From Metellina segmentata (Eukaryota; Arthropoda; Arachnida; Araneae; Tetragnathidae): a stretch of 64,000 nt of DNA. Positions 1 to 11,695 of the stretch are shown piece by piece. How positions within the stretch are numbered: position 1 is the stretch's first letter; each line of letters starts with the position of its first letter. Below the pieces are notes generated by a model, which did not search any database, was not told the origin of the DNA, and saw only the letters and a program-made list of their open reading frames with translations. The stretch spans positions 12,155,538 through 12,219,537 of the forward strand of contig OX375875.1 of the NCBI GenBank assembly GCA_947359465.1, in the 5' to 3' direction. The position numbers were made by a program, and so were the translations under genes.

Positions 1-236
1 AAGACCATCGTGTACAAAGTAGATTGCCACCTGTTAAATCTGCTGCAGTCCCAAGTGACCTCACGTTAGCATGGTGTGGAAGTTTGGAGAGCGGGGTACC
101 AGCTCAGGTGTAATCTCGTGAACTGACCGTGGTTTAAAATTACTTCGTGATGTCCTCGGATCTTTCCCTTTGGATCTTGATCCAGGACCGTCTCGAATAG
201 CCTGTTGTGCTATAACAGTGTGACGTTAATCAAATA
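1..236 (+). repeat. SINE family A, 5'-truncated by window edge
   Basis: This is the body and 3' end of a dispersed tRNA-headed SINE, called family A here. The landmarks shared with the other copies run in order: a block with GTGTGGAAGTTTGGAGAG, a block with GACCGTGGTTTAAAATTAC, GTCCTCGGATC, and an end near AGTGTGACGTTAATCAAATA. The tRNA-like head is cut off by the window start. Other copies lie at 3881, 13340, 13616, 14481, 29800, 40940, 42330, 57785 and 58425. Confidence 0.75.
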
Positions 237-639
237 TCTACCTCTCCGAAGTCCCGCAAATCGAAATGGATACCTTATTTTGTCGATAACTAATAACTAT
301 ATTAAACTTGAATAAACCATGAAAATCAAATCGAGATGTTTGCTCCAAATATTTAATGAAGATATGAACTGTGAATGCTTTCCAGAAATTTCAAAGTGAG
401 AAGTTAAATATTCCCACGGATTTGAATCATGTTTTGGATCAGGTATGAATTTGATTTCTCTGCGGCGTGTCATGTTTTTCGAAAGGTGTGATAAATTGGT
501 TACGGTGCAGTGCTATATATAAGTAGATGGTTTTTCTCACTTGCGCCTTGCCACTTCCCAACCCCGTAGATTGCCAAACAAGACTTAATCATTTCCAGTG
601 CAACACGCACGCGTTTGTGTCTTTAGATATAAATTCAAC
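237..639. other. Unassigned stretch
   Basis: No coding pattern or repeat homology was recognised. A TATATATAAG string near 513-522 looks TATA-like, but no gene follows that would support a promoter. Confidence 0.4.
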
Positions 640-1118
640 CCAGCATAAAACTTTGTCAGTTATTTTGTTGCATAACGTTCGGTTTGCTCTCTCGCAACGG
701 AACCTACCATCACACTTTTACTAGTTATTTTGTTACATTTAGTTCGCTTCGTTTACTCGCAATGCACCCTTGCATAAAAAATTTGGGATAGTTATTTTGT
801 TGTGTACCGCTCGATTTGCTCTCGCAATGTATTTTGCCAATACACTTTTTTTGTGTATTTTATAAAACGCAAGCCTTGTTTACTCGCAATATGCCTTAGG
901 ATCAATGTATTAAAAGAAACTTTCTTACACAACACTTACTTCGTTCACTTGAAATACTTACTAGCATCAACCTTTTGATAATATTTTGTTGCATGAAGTT
1001 CGCTTCATTCTCACTTAATGCACTTTAGCATCAAATGATTATGCATAGTTTCTTATATAGCGCTCACTAACGTTTGAATGCACACAACCATCAAACTCTT
1101 GACAGTTATTTTATCATA
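640..1118. repeat. Degenerate ~66-bp minisatellite, left part
   Basis: A diverged unit recurs every ~65-67 bp in the clearest part: GTTATTTTGTT, then a TTCGCTT-like stretch, then CTCGCAATGCAC, then CATCAAAC. The TATTTTGTT cores at 661, 726 and 793 give the period. Later units drift. The array continues after the mariner insertion (2072-2417) and again at 3310-3560, so both transposons landed in an existing minisatellite. Confidence 0.7.
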
Positions 1119-2071
1119 CGAGGTAAAGTCAAAAATTACATGCACTTCTTGTTCAACAACTTTATTAAACAAAGATAGGCGTGCGACAAATACATTGTTT
1201 TTCGATATAGTCTCCACCTTGAGCAATGCACTTGGTACAGAGAGGCACAAACTTCCGTATGCTTTCCTGGTAGAAAGTTTTCGGTTGGTCGTGAAGCCAC
1301 TTCTGCACCGCATCCCCAACGTCCATGTCTGAGGCAAATTGACGACCTCTCAAAGCTTCCTTGAGCGGTCCAAAGAAATTAAAATCTGAGAGAGCGAGAT
1401 CTGGGCTGTAGGGAGAGTGGTCCAGGGTCCCAACGCTCAATCTGTTGATTATATCTATGGTGTTGTGGGCCTTGTGTTGTCTTGCAACAGCAAAACTTTC
1501 TTTGAGAGTAGACCACGGCGTTTGTTTTGAATTGCTGGTTTCAGCTTATTGGACAACAAATCACTGTACCTCGCACTATTTACAGTAGTACCCCTATTTA
1601 AGTAATCGTCCAGTATAGGGCCTTTTTCATCCCAAAACAGGGTTAGCTTAACCTTCCCAGCCGATGGTGTGGTCTTGAATTGTTTTCAGCTCTTTCTTTT
1701 TGTGTTACGCTCGTTCGGCCACTTTTAAACATTTCGATCCACAAAAAAAAAAAAAAAAAAAAAAACGGTTTAACGAGATGAAACACTTTTTCCGTACTGT
1801 GACAAAGGTTTCCGGTGAATATCAGCACCTTTCATACCCTCTGACCACAAAAATCTGATCATTCCTCGTTGCTCTTCTTTGGTGCAATCTGATAACGGAG
1901 CTGGCATGCTTACGTTCTTGTAGCTAGAAGGCAACTGACGCGATCGTGATTACAGTGCATTACACGTGACCACAGACGCGCAAACTCAATGCATGATCAT
2001 GCGGCCGCCACCTATATTTGTTTAATAAAGTTTTAGAACAAAAAGTGTAAGTAATTTTTGACATACCCTCG
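1119..2071 (-). mobile_element. mariner-like transposon, internally deleted
   Basis: Cut-and-paste DNA transposon of the mariner family, transposase on the minus strand. The two ends are inverted repeats of about 60 bp (CGAGGTAAAGTCAAAAATTA on the left; the right end complements it with mismatches), flanked by TA at 1117-1118 and 2072-2073. Reading the minus strand: a helix-turn-helix start with LWSEGMKGADIH near 1800-1850, then WIEMFKSGRTSVTQKERA near 1695-1735. It then jumps straight to the catalytic region with KVKLTLFWDEKGPILDDYL near 1610-1660, LLLQDN near 1480-1490 and YSPDLALSDF near 1380-1410. About 950 bp against the usual ~1.3 kb implies an internal deletion between the DNA-binding and catalytic parts. 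Frameshifts, and an A/T homopolymer at about 1741-1765, make it non-functional. Confidence 0.9.
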
Positions 2072-2417
2072 TATAATTCTCTATTCGTTCCCTTTCAATG
2101 CAAACTAACATCAAACTTTTCACAGTTCTTTTGTTACATAATGCTATATTCATTCTCTCCTAATGTACAACATCATCAAGTACACTGCATTTGTTTTAGA
2201 TTTAAACATCATTTTGTTAATGACTCTAATATGACTTAAGCTTATAATTTATGAAAATTCAATGTTGTTTTCATCTTTGTATTTAATTCTTTGTTCATTT
2301 CACGCATAAACCTATTTGCTACTTTCCTACCGCATTTCGTGTCAATCAAAGATGTCGTTTTTTTCGTATTTTACTTTTCGTGCTTAACTTTTGACAGTGA
2401 GCGTATATAAACAAAAG
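2072..2417. repeat. Degenerate ~66-bp minisatellite, middle part
   Basis: This continues the 640-1118 array beyond the mariner. It shows units with CATCAAACTTTTCACAGTT, CTTTTGTTACATAATGCT and CTCTCCTAATG, then decays toward the Tc1-type insertion. Confidence 0.55.
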
Positions 2418-3308
2418 TATTAGAACATTGTAGAAATTCAGAGGAAGATCCATCTTAGTGTGGGGTTGTTTTCCTGTTTAGGACTCGGCCCATTCCTTTA
2501 TGTACATGGTATCGTGAGCGCTGACGTGCACTTTGACGTTTTGGATAATTCGGCTTTGACTACACTATGGCAATACTACATCGATGATGGTTGTCTCTTC
2601 CAACTGTATCGAGCTCCATACCATACTGAAAAACGTGTGCTGAACTAGTGTTCTGGAAATGAGATGAATTTTCTTGACTGGCCTGTTTAGAACCCCGATC
2701 TAGCACTTATGGAACAAACTGGAGAGACAAGCACGACATCGCCACACACGCCCATCTTCACAACAATTTCTTCTCACAGCCTTGCAAGAGGCATTATGAA
2801 TAATTTCTGCCCAAACTCACACAGAACTTGTGGGAAGTATGTTGGTTGCAGTGCAACGTAGTGGTCCGAATGGTCTGTCTTTCAACAAAACGAAGCAGCC
2901 TAGTTACAAATAACTTCCATTTATTTTTCAAAGAATTATAGGTACACTACTTACACTTGCATCTCTCTGTAATGGTTGGTGCGAAACAGGCAAAAACTCA
3001 ACAGCCGCGGCCTCAGGAACGAGCACCGCAAAACAAAAAACTTCTGGTCTATTCGAGGTCTGCAACCGATCTCCCTGTGTCGCCAGACCCCCCCCCCGCA
3101 TTCAGCCAGCCACAAATCACTGGCACCCCAAAAGTTGGTCAGCTGTTGCGCATTCATCATCAGGGTTTATGTTTGAGAAACTCTCGTTCAAAGGTCAGTG
3201 ACGGAGTTCGAGACGCCACAGCAGTTGTAATACATGCAAAAGGAGGACCTATCCCTTACTAAATAGAATAATAAAGTACTTTTCTGAAAAACATGTAGTG
3301 TCCAAATA
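2418..3308 (+). mobile_element. Tc1-type transposon, N-terminal half deleted, with inserted DNA
   Basis: The left end (TATTAGAACATTGTAG) and right end (GTAGTGTCCAAATA, 3295-3308) are inverted versions of each other and resemble those of the copy at 11826. Translation of 2450-2650 gives a decayed ILVWGCF...GLGPF...DVLDNSALTTLWQYYIDDGCLFQ, the catalytic-domain middle of a Tc1 transposase. 3210-3262 gives the C-terminal AVVIHAKGGPIPY followed by a stop. The N-terminal DNA-binding half is absent. Compared with the 11826 copy, about 360 bp (roughly 2835-3200) of unrelated sequence, including a run of C near 3091-3099, interrupts the C-terminal part. It is a pseudogene. Confidence 0.8.
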
Positions 3309-3560
3309 CATTGGCTCGTAATTCATCTTTGAATCAAATTTGTGATAGATATTGTGTTAAATAAAGCTCGGTTCGTCCTCTTGAAATACACTCTAATTTT
3401 AAACTTATGATACTATAGTGCTAAATTTACTTACTCCTACTCACTTCATTAGCTCCTAATGCAAACAAGAATTTACTTCTGATAGTTTGTTACATAAAGC
3501 TCACTTTCTTCCCTCGAAGTGTACTCTATAATCAAACTTTTAATAGTTACAAAATAAATA
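3309..3560. repeat. Degenerate ~66-bp minisatellite, right part
   Basis: Units with TAAATAAAGCTCGGTTCGTCC, TAGTTTGTTACATAAAGCTC and AATCAAACTTTTAATAGTTA resemble the units at 640-1118, so the old array spans both insertions. Confidence 0.55.
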
Positions 3561-3880
3561 CTTATTAAATAATTGGATTTGATGAGTGAAAAAAAGAAAC
3601 TTAATAATTACACATTCAGAACTTCAAGATGCATGCACTTATAGACTTTTGAATATGTAGTGGATGATCTTACCATATATCTACGAATAGTAGGCTCCCT
3701 TTCATAGAGAAGCTCAGTATCTAAATTAACTTTTTTTTTCATTTTTCATATCTATATTCTAAGAATCCATTAGCAACTTCATTATATATTTGTTTGTTAT
3801 ATGTATGTTACTTGAAACAAGAACTTTAAACGATTTTTAAAATACGAATTTGAAACCACTTTCTGAAATTGGTTTTTATT
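3561..3880. other. Unassigned AT-rich stretch
   Basis: No gene, RNA or repeat was recognised. Confidence 0.4.
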
Positions 3881-4205
3881 GGGGACCGCAGCAACCCAGT
3901 TGGTAGAGTTGCGGATTGCATACCGTAGGATCGAGTGTTCGAAACTTGATCCAACAAAAGATGACTGTCTACGTGGGGAATGGTATATGTTAAATATGTA
4001 ATAGACTCATACGTCCTCACGCTGGCGAAGTGTGGAAGTTTGGTGAGTGGGGTAGTTCAGGTTTTACACAGCTAAACTTCACCTGTTCTACGAAGTGAAT
4101 ATGTATGCAATATTGTCTTTGGAACTTTCACTTTGGGGCCCATAGCCTTACACAACAGTCTGTTGTGTTGTTCTAGTGTGATGTGTGAATATTAAATAAA
4201 ATTTA
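3881..4205 (+). repeat. SINE family A with tRNA-like head
   Basis: A tRNA-like head opens the element: an A-box-like CAACCCAGTTGGTAGAG and a B-box-like GTGTTCGAAACTTG. The family A body follows, with GCGAAGTGTGGAAGTTTGG, a diverged middle, TCTGTTGTGTTGTTCTAGTG and an AT-rich tail. The copy is near full length but its middle is diverged. It abuts the first ~620-bp long-repeat unit. The head cannot fold as a genuine tRNA gene because the 3' acceptor side is missing. Confidence 0.8.
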
Positions 4206-5830
4206 ATGGCATTTTTAAATCAAGTAAACGTTTACCTGCAACACGATGTACGCATAACAATATGCGTCCCAACAATAGCGTATGACACTAACGATAGCTG
4301 CCGTAGTCTGAACAGAACAACTTGATTTTAACTCTGATGACTCTTCACGTCAAAGTCTATCGAAGTATATACTTCAAAGACTCTTCAATCTAATAAAATC
4401 GGCCTTCACTCTGAGCAAATTTGTGAACAAACTTTGTATAAACTGCCTTTCACCGTTACTGCCTTATAATTGATTCCCTTCTGTTATATCTTTATTCGAA
4501 GGAGCGTTTGGAACGTTTAACACTGAATAGCTTTAGAAACGAGGCGTAAAAATTATTATTTTCCGTTCATCCCAAGCAAATTAAATTGTTTTCGGGTCAT
4601 TTAATGCTGTATTCTTATCCGGTGAGTATCTGTGGGATATTTTATTCTGGTCAATGAATAATTCATGCCGGGCCTTTATTGAAGTAAAAAGATCATTATG
4701 GGTTGCACCTGCATAATGAACTATTTCATTTGAGAATGTCTCTATTCATCCTTTCTTAACAGTACTTGTGGAGATATATTTTAAAAGTACTGGAAGTTAA
4801 TCTTGAACAAAATTAAACAGAGCGTTTAATCAAGTCAAAGTCTGCTTAGAACACATGCTTAACATTCCAAGTCTCAGGAAGAGAGTAGGAAACTAAATTA
4901 GGTTCGTGAGTCTGCTGCTATAGCCAGAACAGAACAACTTGCTTTTAACTTTCAGAACGCTTCACAGCAAATTCTATCGAAACATCTACTCCAGAGCCCG
5001 CTCAACTTGTTAACATTGAAAGAACTTCAGTTGGACTGAACTTGAGGAGAAACTTTGCATAAACTGCCTTTCAATGTTGTTGCCTGATAATATATCCCCA
5101 TAAATGAGATCTTTATTCAAAGAAGCATTTGGAACGGTTTATCGAAAAGCATAGAGCCGCTTAATAAGAGAAGAGTAAAAACGGTAATATCATAAGGACG
5201 AGATATCTCATCTATGGAGCCGCATTAGTTCAGTCAGTAGAGCGTCGGCCTCGTATCAGAAGGGTTGTGGGTTCTGTTCTCGGCGGAAACTGCAAGTCTT
5301 ATGATTGCGAGATCGGCGCTTCGACCTGGCTAAAGACCGTCGTGTTCACTAATGGTGGCTGGGGCACGTTAAATAGGTCGTGGTCACAAAGTCCCCATGT
5401 TCCCATACCAAATCAATACCTCTGGTGGTACCTGATCAGGGGGTTATCGGCCTCTGATTGGGATCTAAATTACTATATGTGTGAGTGAATGCATGTATGA
5501 AATTGACCTTCCTGTAAAACAGATGTGTCATGTATGTCGAGCAAAGTCGGACTTCCTCCCAATGGGGCTCACTTACATGGAAGGCGCACCCCCTCGCCTC
5601 TTGCCGTCTTCGACGGGCCTGGCACTCCTTTGGTCTGCCAGTGTAGGCATGAGAAACAACAACAGGGTAAAAACCATTAATGTCCATTCGTCCCAAACAA
5701 AACAAATTTTTGTTGGGTCATTTACTGTTATATTCATACTCTCGGTTAGTGTCTGGAAGCATTTACGGTAGACGATACACATTATGATGGCCTTTGTTGA
5801 AGTAAAATTAGTAGTCTGGGTTTTGTGAAT
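4206..5830. repeat. Long repeat family L: two tandem ~620-bp units
   Basis: Two diverged head-to-tail units, at about 4206-4810 and 4810-5830. Shared landmarks in order: TTTAATCAAGTCAAAG, AGAACAGAACAACTTG (near 4308 and 4925), ATAAACTGCCTTTCA, TCTTTATTC(A/G)AAG, GTAAAAA(C/T), TCGTCCCAA/TCATCCCAA, TCGGGTCATTTA and TTGTTGAAGTAAAA. The second unit is split by a SINE (5185-5666). Another pair lies at 7800-9020. No coding frame survives and no superfamily was recognised. Confidence 0.75.
5185..5666 (+). repeat. SINE family B inserted in long repeat L
   Basis: The tRNA-like head at about 5216-5285 has TTAGTTCAGTCAGTAGAGCG (A-box region) and GTGGGTTCTGTTCTCGGC (B-box-like, degraded). A ~370-bp body without a coding frame ends in GGCATGAGAAACAACAACA. 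It is unlike family A. Imperfect copies of GTAAAAACNNTAAT flank it (5175-5188 and 5667-5681). The same site is uninterrupted in the other L units, so these look like a target-site duplication from retroposition. Confidence 0.75.
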
Positions 5831-7384
5831 GCACTGAAATAAATCGATATTCGTCTAGCGGACTGGATCAATGAATTCAAAGATAAAATAAACACATTTA
5901 TTTTTAGACGAACATTTAGCAGTAACAGCAATGGTAATGAGCTTTTTCAGTCGCTGCATATACACGACCTTGAGATACACATACGTTGAGTTTACAATGC
6001 CCTCTACTGGCTCTCAGCATATTTACATAGACAGTATATTTTACATGCACAATGAATCATTTCATTTCAGAACGTCCCAATTCTCTCCTTCTACAGAGCT
6101 TAAACAAAACTTGAAAAGTAATAAAGGTTACTTTTGAAAAAAAAAACATTAAATTGACCCGGCACCTTAAATATTATTTCTTTGCTGACAACATTTTTAG
6201 ACACACTTTTTGCAGTTTCTTATGCCAGGGAATAAAACATAAAAATTTAAACTATCAATTTTCTTCAAAATGTGCTCAAGAATTTTAAATAAAAAAAATG
6301 AAAAAATTCAAGAATTTTTAAAGTGAATATGATATAATTTTAATTTTATTTTATTCCTTTAACTATTTTCTAAATTTGTAGGTATGGAATTGAATATACA
6401 TTGAATAGATCTTGAGATAAAAAATAAAATCTGAAATGTTAGGTAAAATATCACAAAAAAAGCCACTTTACTGCACATTCATATTTAAAATAAATTATAC
6501 TCATAATAACTAAAAATGCATACCGGTATTTCATAATAAGATTCTATGTATAATGTAAGAAAGTGAAGTCAATTTATTGGAAATTAAAAGAGCATCTGCA
6601 TTTTGAATTATAAGTTTTATACAAAAAAATGAAGCAGGAGAAAAAGCAGTTTAAAGTTTTAAAATTAAAATTATGATACAAAATTATAAATAAAATTGAT
6701 TCAAATTTTTACAATAGCTACTTTTAGCATATAAGTGAAGTTTGAAACTTCCCTGGACGATAAGTGATCCCTCCTTTTTTTTAAGATCCGATTCGTTTGT
6801 TCTGATTGCTGTTTTCACTAATTTTCGAACGTTTGAAATTTGGCACTTAAACGGTTCTTTCGCTGATAGTTCTTTCGAGCATCAATTAATCGCCCTCGTT
6901 TTAAGGTATCATATCATAACCTAATCCCAACAGCTTTCTGAATATGTTGAATAGCTGAAAGTACCCTATATTATACTCGCAAACTCCTTCTGATGTAACC
7001 ATTTCGATACGTTTTTTTGACACAAAATTCTCATTTGGACACTTGGACCAACTCATACTGTATAGACTTTCATTTGTCATGGACCTTGGAACAACTTCAA
7101 AAAGTTCACCAGAAGCAAGAAGCTGGTATATTTAATCATTGTTATTATTTGTTTTGGTATCCCCATCCGAAAGTAAAGTTGTATATCAGAAACCAAACTT
7201 TGTAATAAATGTTGAATAAAAACTTTGTTTTAAATTAGGTGCACAGTTTACATTTTAGGTGCATATTTAAAAAAAAAAAACTAAATGTAAGAGCATTAAT
7301 GTAATGTAAACTATTTTATTAGTTGTGTATGTTTATATAGATTAGTAGTAGATAGTAAATAAAAATATTTAAACATCTAAATTC
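5831..7384. other. AT-rich stretch without recognised features
   Basis: Very AT-rich with many A and T runs. The short open frames have no recognisable protein pattern. A possible LTR-element relationship is noted only because of the sequence to its right. Confidence 0.45.
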
Positions 7385-7530
7385 CCCCTTCTCTAGAGAA
7401 CGGCTGTCGCGACAGTCGCTTCAACCGAGCCACCTGGAAAATGTTTCGATCATCGAAAAGTTCTTGTGGCACTGGCACTAGTAAACCTTCCTCCTGTAAA
7501 AACCTGTTACGGCCCAGCTATTTTGTTTTC
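7385..7530 (-). other. Possible 3' end of an LTR retroelement
   Basis: A GC-richer island in AT-rich DNA. The minus strand reads VPQELFDDRNIFQVARLKRL and then SRQPFSREGGI before a stop, ending in a purine run (GAGAAGGGGGAA) like a polypurine tract. It contains the perfect palindrome CTGTCGCGACAG. A gypsy- or BEL-type polyprotein end is possible, but no reverse transcriptase or paired LTRs are visible. Confidence 0.25.
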
Positions 7531-7799
7531 GCATAGTGTTTATTTAGGAATATTAAGTTCGTTCCTTTAGAGCAAGAGAGGTCGATACTAATATTTTGAT
7601 ATATTTTGTTCAAATATCAAAAGAACAACAAACACGTTTCTCCCCCTTTTTTAACGTTAACTTTTTTTAACGTAACACTGTGGTCGTACAATTGTACCTG
7701 TACACTCACAGAAATCCTTATAATTAAACAAAAAATACAAGAAAATACAATTTTTTAAGCAAATAAAATAGTTTCGGTATTTTTGTAATTTTCAAAGTG

Positions 7800-8101
7800 C
7801 TAGGTCCCCTTAAGCGGAACTTTTGAAACAATTCAAAGTATGTCTACAAAACAGGCACAGATGAGTCTGATGCCTTAGTCAGAACAGACCAACTTTCGGT
7901 TACCTCCGATGAATCTTCATCAAACTCTATTAAAGTATCTACGTAGGAGCCCTCTCAATCTAATAACAGCAGGAGATAACTTCATTTTTGTTGCCTTTGA
8001 GAACAAAAATTACCTAAATTTCTTCTCATGGGTACTGCTTGATGAACGATATCTTGGGTTTAAATCTTTCTCTAAAGCAGCATTTGGTACGGTTAATCAT
8101 T

Positions 8102-8136
<35 letters not shown>

Positions 8137-9020
8137 GAATCGTTTAATAAACGCGGCGTAAAATTCATTACCTGCCGTTTATCCTAGACAAACTAATTGA
8201 CTTTCGGGTCATTTACAGCGATATTATCACCCGATATCTGGGATTTTTCAGACAGGACAATGAATAATTTATGCTGACCCTTGTTGAAGTAAAAACAGTA
8301 TTCTGAGTGGTGTATGCCTCTGTATCTCCAAAAAAGGAATTAATTTATTTGAGAACGTATCAATGCATCCCTTCTTACAGTGTTTGTAGAATAAAATTGC
8401 TGAGTTGCTCCAGTACGACGTTAATTAAAATACCTACTTTCTCGAATAAAATTTTAAAGCACTGGAAGTTACTTTTGAATAAAATTAAACGGGACTTTTA
8501 AATCAAGTCAAAGTTTGACTGTGTATGCGCATAATAATCCACTTCTCACCCAGATTGGTGTAGTCACTAAAGTTTGTCATGAGTCTGATGATATAATCTT
8601 AACAGTAAAACTTGCTTTTTACCCTGATGATCTACGTAGAAGTCTATTAAAATAGCTTCCTCAAAGTCCTCAGGATGAATTTTGAGAACTAAATTTGCAT
8701 AAACTGCCTCTCACGGCTACTGTCTGATAAACGTTCCAGACGTGAAATCTTTCTCTAAAGCGGCATTCGGTTCGGTTTTTCCATAAAAACAGAATCACTT
8801 AATAAACGAGGCGTAAAAACCATTACTTTCCATTCATACCGAACAAACTAATTGATTTTCGGGTCGTTTGCTGTGATATCCCCATTAGGTGAGTATCTGA
8901 GTGAAAAAATAATGCTGGACAATGAATAATTTATGCTGGCTTTTGTTGAAGTGAAAAGATTGCTCGGTGTAGCGTATGAATAATGTATCATTTTCTTTCC
9001 TTTCTGCGTTGTAAGATGGA
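7800..9020. repeat. Long repeat family L: second pair of units (~656 bp)
   Basis: Two units, about 7800-8480 and 8480-9020. The GCGTAAAA landmark recurs at about 8155 and 8811, giving a 656-bp period. Landmarks match 4206-5830: AGTCAGAACAGACCAACTT, TCTTTCTCTAAAGC, TTTAATAAACG(A/C)GGCGTAAAA, TTTCGGGTC and GACAATGAATAATTTATGCTG. The first unit carries a CA microsatellite. Confidence 0.75.
8102..8136. repeat. (AC)n microsatellite
   Basis: About 16 uninterrupted AC dinucleotides inside a family L unit. Confidence 0.95.
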
Positions 9021-10188
9021 GTAAATAACACATATATTTTACGCCCAAAAGTGTACTCTGTCTTTCACTCTGGTGCTTCAGGGAGCAGTTTTTCAGATCA
9101 TATCATATTCACACTCGACTTACCCGTTCTTGCACAAAGGAATTGACGACTTTAAAAAACGTTTACTGCTCTGTAGTTGTTGTTTTAGTGAGTATTTTTC
9201 ATGTGGGAGGAGATATTGTGTGTGTGCTTCAAAAATTAGAAAACTTAACCTAAAGATGCACACATGGGTGTTATAAAATTGCAATTCTTACTTAAGAATT
9301 GTATGGGTTTGTTTGTTCTAAAGTAATTTTTGAAAAGATGATAGCTTCTTAAGAAAAAGTGGAATTTTGTAGAAGGTATAAACAAGGAACAATAGAGTAG
9401 GCAATATAGTAAGGGAGAATACGCAACTATCTTGTTTATACATTGTAAGAATATATACATTAAACTTCATACTTTTTTAATAATTTCTTCTAGTAAAACT
9501 TTAGCTTAAAATGCTCCAACTTTTATACGAAAAGAAGCTATATTTCAGTATTTTATTACTTGCTATAATTATTATAATAATTTGACTAGAATATAAGCCA
9601 GGTTTAAGTTGTTTTATTATTCTGATAAAATTAATACTACGATTGATAGTATGCAATACAATCCTCAATTGAGATTTCCAATGCCATAACTTTTCGAAAG
9701 CTTTCTATTCTGCAGTCAAGTTCTGGTTTGGTTTGTCACTCTTCAATCATTTCTTGTTACGCGAGGACTAAATAGACAATGATCTTAAACAGGATTTTGA
9801 ACCACTACGAAGTATTTCTTACTGCATTGTATGAAATTCGAACCAAAAATATGTTGAATCATTTGTAAAAGAATTGTTTATTTGGAATAGTTTTGCAGTT
9901 AAAAATTTCTAGAATTAAAAGATACTCTACACATTTCAGGCTCAGAATTTTGTGTTCGAGCATTTTTATATGTTTCACGTTGTGTTTCCTCTCTTTCTAT
10001 CTAGAGCTAGTTTTATGTCTTGAAAAAAAAAAAATTTCTTTAAAACTTAAAGACGGTAGATAAAGATTATGGAATGTTTGTTGCTTTAGATAGATGGCTT
10101 CCTATTTTAAATAGTCCAATTATGCTACCCACTGCAAAAATATTGACTCAATTGCCTTGATTCGTAACCATGTGATAAGTTTTAAATG
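9021..10188. other. Unassigned AT-rich stretch
   Basis: No gene or known repeat was recognised. The small open frames here are compositionally AT-driven. Confidence 0.4.
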
Positions 10189-11493
10189 CAAAGGGCGTAC
10201 CATAAAAACTGAGAATGAATTTTTTACCTAGTGGCAACACCGCGAAACTAAAAAATTAATATGCAGGCGAATTTTTTCAAACTGTTAACTGTACAATTAT
10301 AAATATTCTAAACGAAGCAGACGATTTTATTTTCCCAGTTTCGTGCTTGTTTAAAGAACTGTTTTTATTTGCCCTACATAAATGTAGGTGAATGATTCAA
10401 AGTTAAAAAACGAAATGCTTTCTGCCATAAAATTTTACTATAGTTTGGGCAAAACAGCTCCAGTAACAGTTAAGTTAATGAAAGAAGCTTACAAAGACTA
10501 ATTTTTTGGTGAGGCTACGATTTTTAGATGGCATGGTGATTTCAAAAAAGGACGTTTGTGTGTAGAACTGGCTCATAAGCCTGGTCGACCAGAAAGTGTT
10601 GTGAATGATCGAAGTGTTAACACTGTGGATAATCTTGCAAGAAAATCGGCGAATGACATGTGAGGAAATAATGGCATCGACTAACATTCCGAAAACATCG
10701 ATATTTTGCATTCTACGTAACAATTTACAGCTTCGCCACGTTTATTCCAGATGGGTCCCTCATCACCTTTCTAAAGAACAAATGCAAACAAGAATTCACC
10801 AATGTTGTGAACGGAAACAGATGCTTCAAAATGAGCCGAATTTCCTAAAGACTGTAATAACAGGTGATGAAACTTGGTTGCATCATTTTGATCCCCTTAC
10901 CAAGTCCCCAACAAGTGTATGGAAATACACTGATTCTCCGCCTACGAAAAAAATCCGACAAACCAAATCTGCTGGAAAGGTCATGGTTATTATTTTTTCT
11001 TTCATTGTAAGGTGTAATCTATCAGCATGCTTTGCCTCTAATAACTAGTATGAATGGTGAATATTATATTTCAGTTTTGAAAATTTTGCGACAGCACATA
11101 TCGAGAAAGCGACATGAACTGGTAGGGAATTGGACGTTGCATTACGTTAATGCTCGCCCGCATATCGCTACTTCTGTTCAGCAATATCTTAGTAAATGCA
11201 ATATTAAAATACTGCCACATCCCCCTTCAGTTTCTGGCTGTTTCCTACGTTGGAGGAGAAGCTCCGTGGTTAAAATGTAATACAGATTCCGAAGTTATTT
11301 CAGCAACGCAGGGTTCTTTGAAACAGTTTCCAGAAAAAAGCCTCTTTAGTGGTTTTGAAAGTGGGTAGAGCGATGGGGACCGTTGCATATCATCGAAGGG
11401 AAGGTATTTTGAAAAATAATTATGTATTTTTTCTGTAAATACATTTCTTGATTTTTTATTATTTTACTCTCAGTTTTTATGGAACGCCCTTTG
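10189..11493 (+). mobile_element. mariner-like transposon, near full length, decayed
   Basis: The terminal inverted repeats CAAAGGGCGTACCATAAAAA (10189) and its complement ending at 11493 match with one mismatch over ~25 bp. The right side is followed by TA; the left has TG, probably a mutated TA. The length of 1305 bp is typical for mariner. On the plus strand, 10522-10600 reads TIFRWHGDFKKGR...HKPGRP (DNA-binding region). After a frameshift near 10640, NRRMTCEEIMASTNIPK and VITGDETWLHHFDP follow (first catalytic Asp, ~10860-10900). After another frameshift comes WTLHYVNARPHIATS (second Asp position replaced by Asn, ~11133-11170). The third catalytic motif is deleted at ~11220-11250. It cannot encode an active transposase. 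Confidence 0.92.
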
Positions 11494-11499
11494 TATACA

Positions 11500-11695
11500 G
11501 ATTTCTTCCACTTTTGATGATGAGTTCTGTCGTCATCAAGATATTGACAATGTATTCCTGATGGCAAGATCAAGATATTGTCAAATTTCTTCAAATGACG
11601 AGATATCTCGCCTTTCAAGATGTGCTAATAGTTTTGATATTGGTAAGATATCTTGTCAAGACCACCTCCAGGAGGGTTAATCAAACACTGATAAA
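11500..11695 (+). repeat. Palindrome-rich dispersed repeat (family P)
   Basis: Family P is defined here by repeated GACGAGATATCTCG-like palindromes spaced by CTAATAGTTTTGATAT- or AGATCTTGAT-like linkers, and an end resembling GTCAAGACCACCTCCAGGAGGGTTAA. This copy has all of these landmarks. Related copies lie at 18300, 20890, 21285, 23825, 39120 and 58100. Confidence 0.6.

Noticed and set aside
513..522. TATA-like string upstream of a 65-codon frame at 527
   Set aside because: The frame has no coding character and part of it lies in the minisatellite.
5216..5290. Possible tRNA gene with A-box-like sequence
   Set aside because: The B box is degraded, there is no closing acceptor stem, and the copy continues into a ~370-bp SINE body inside flanking duplications.
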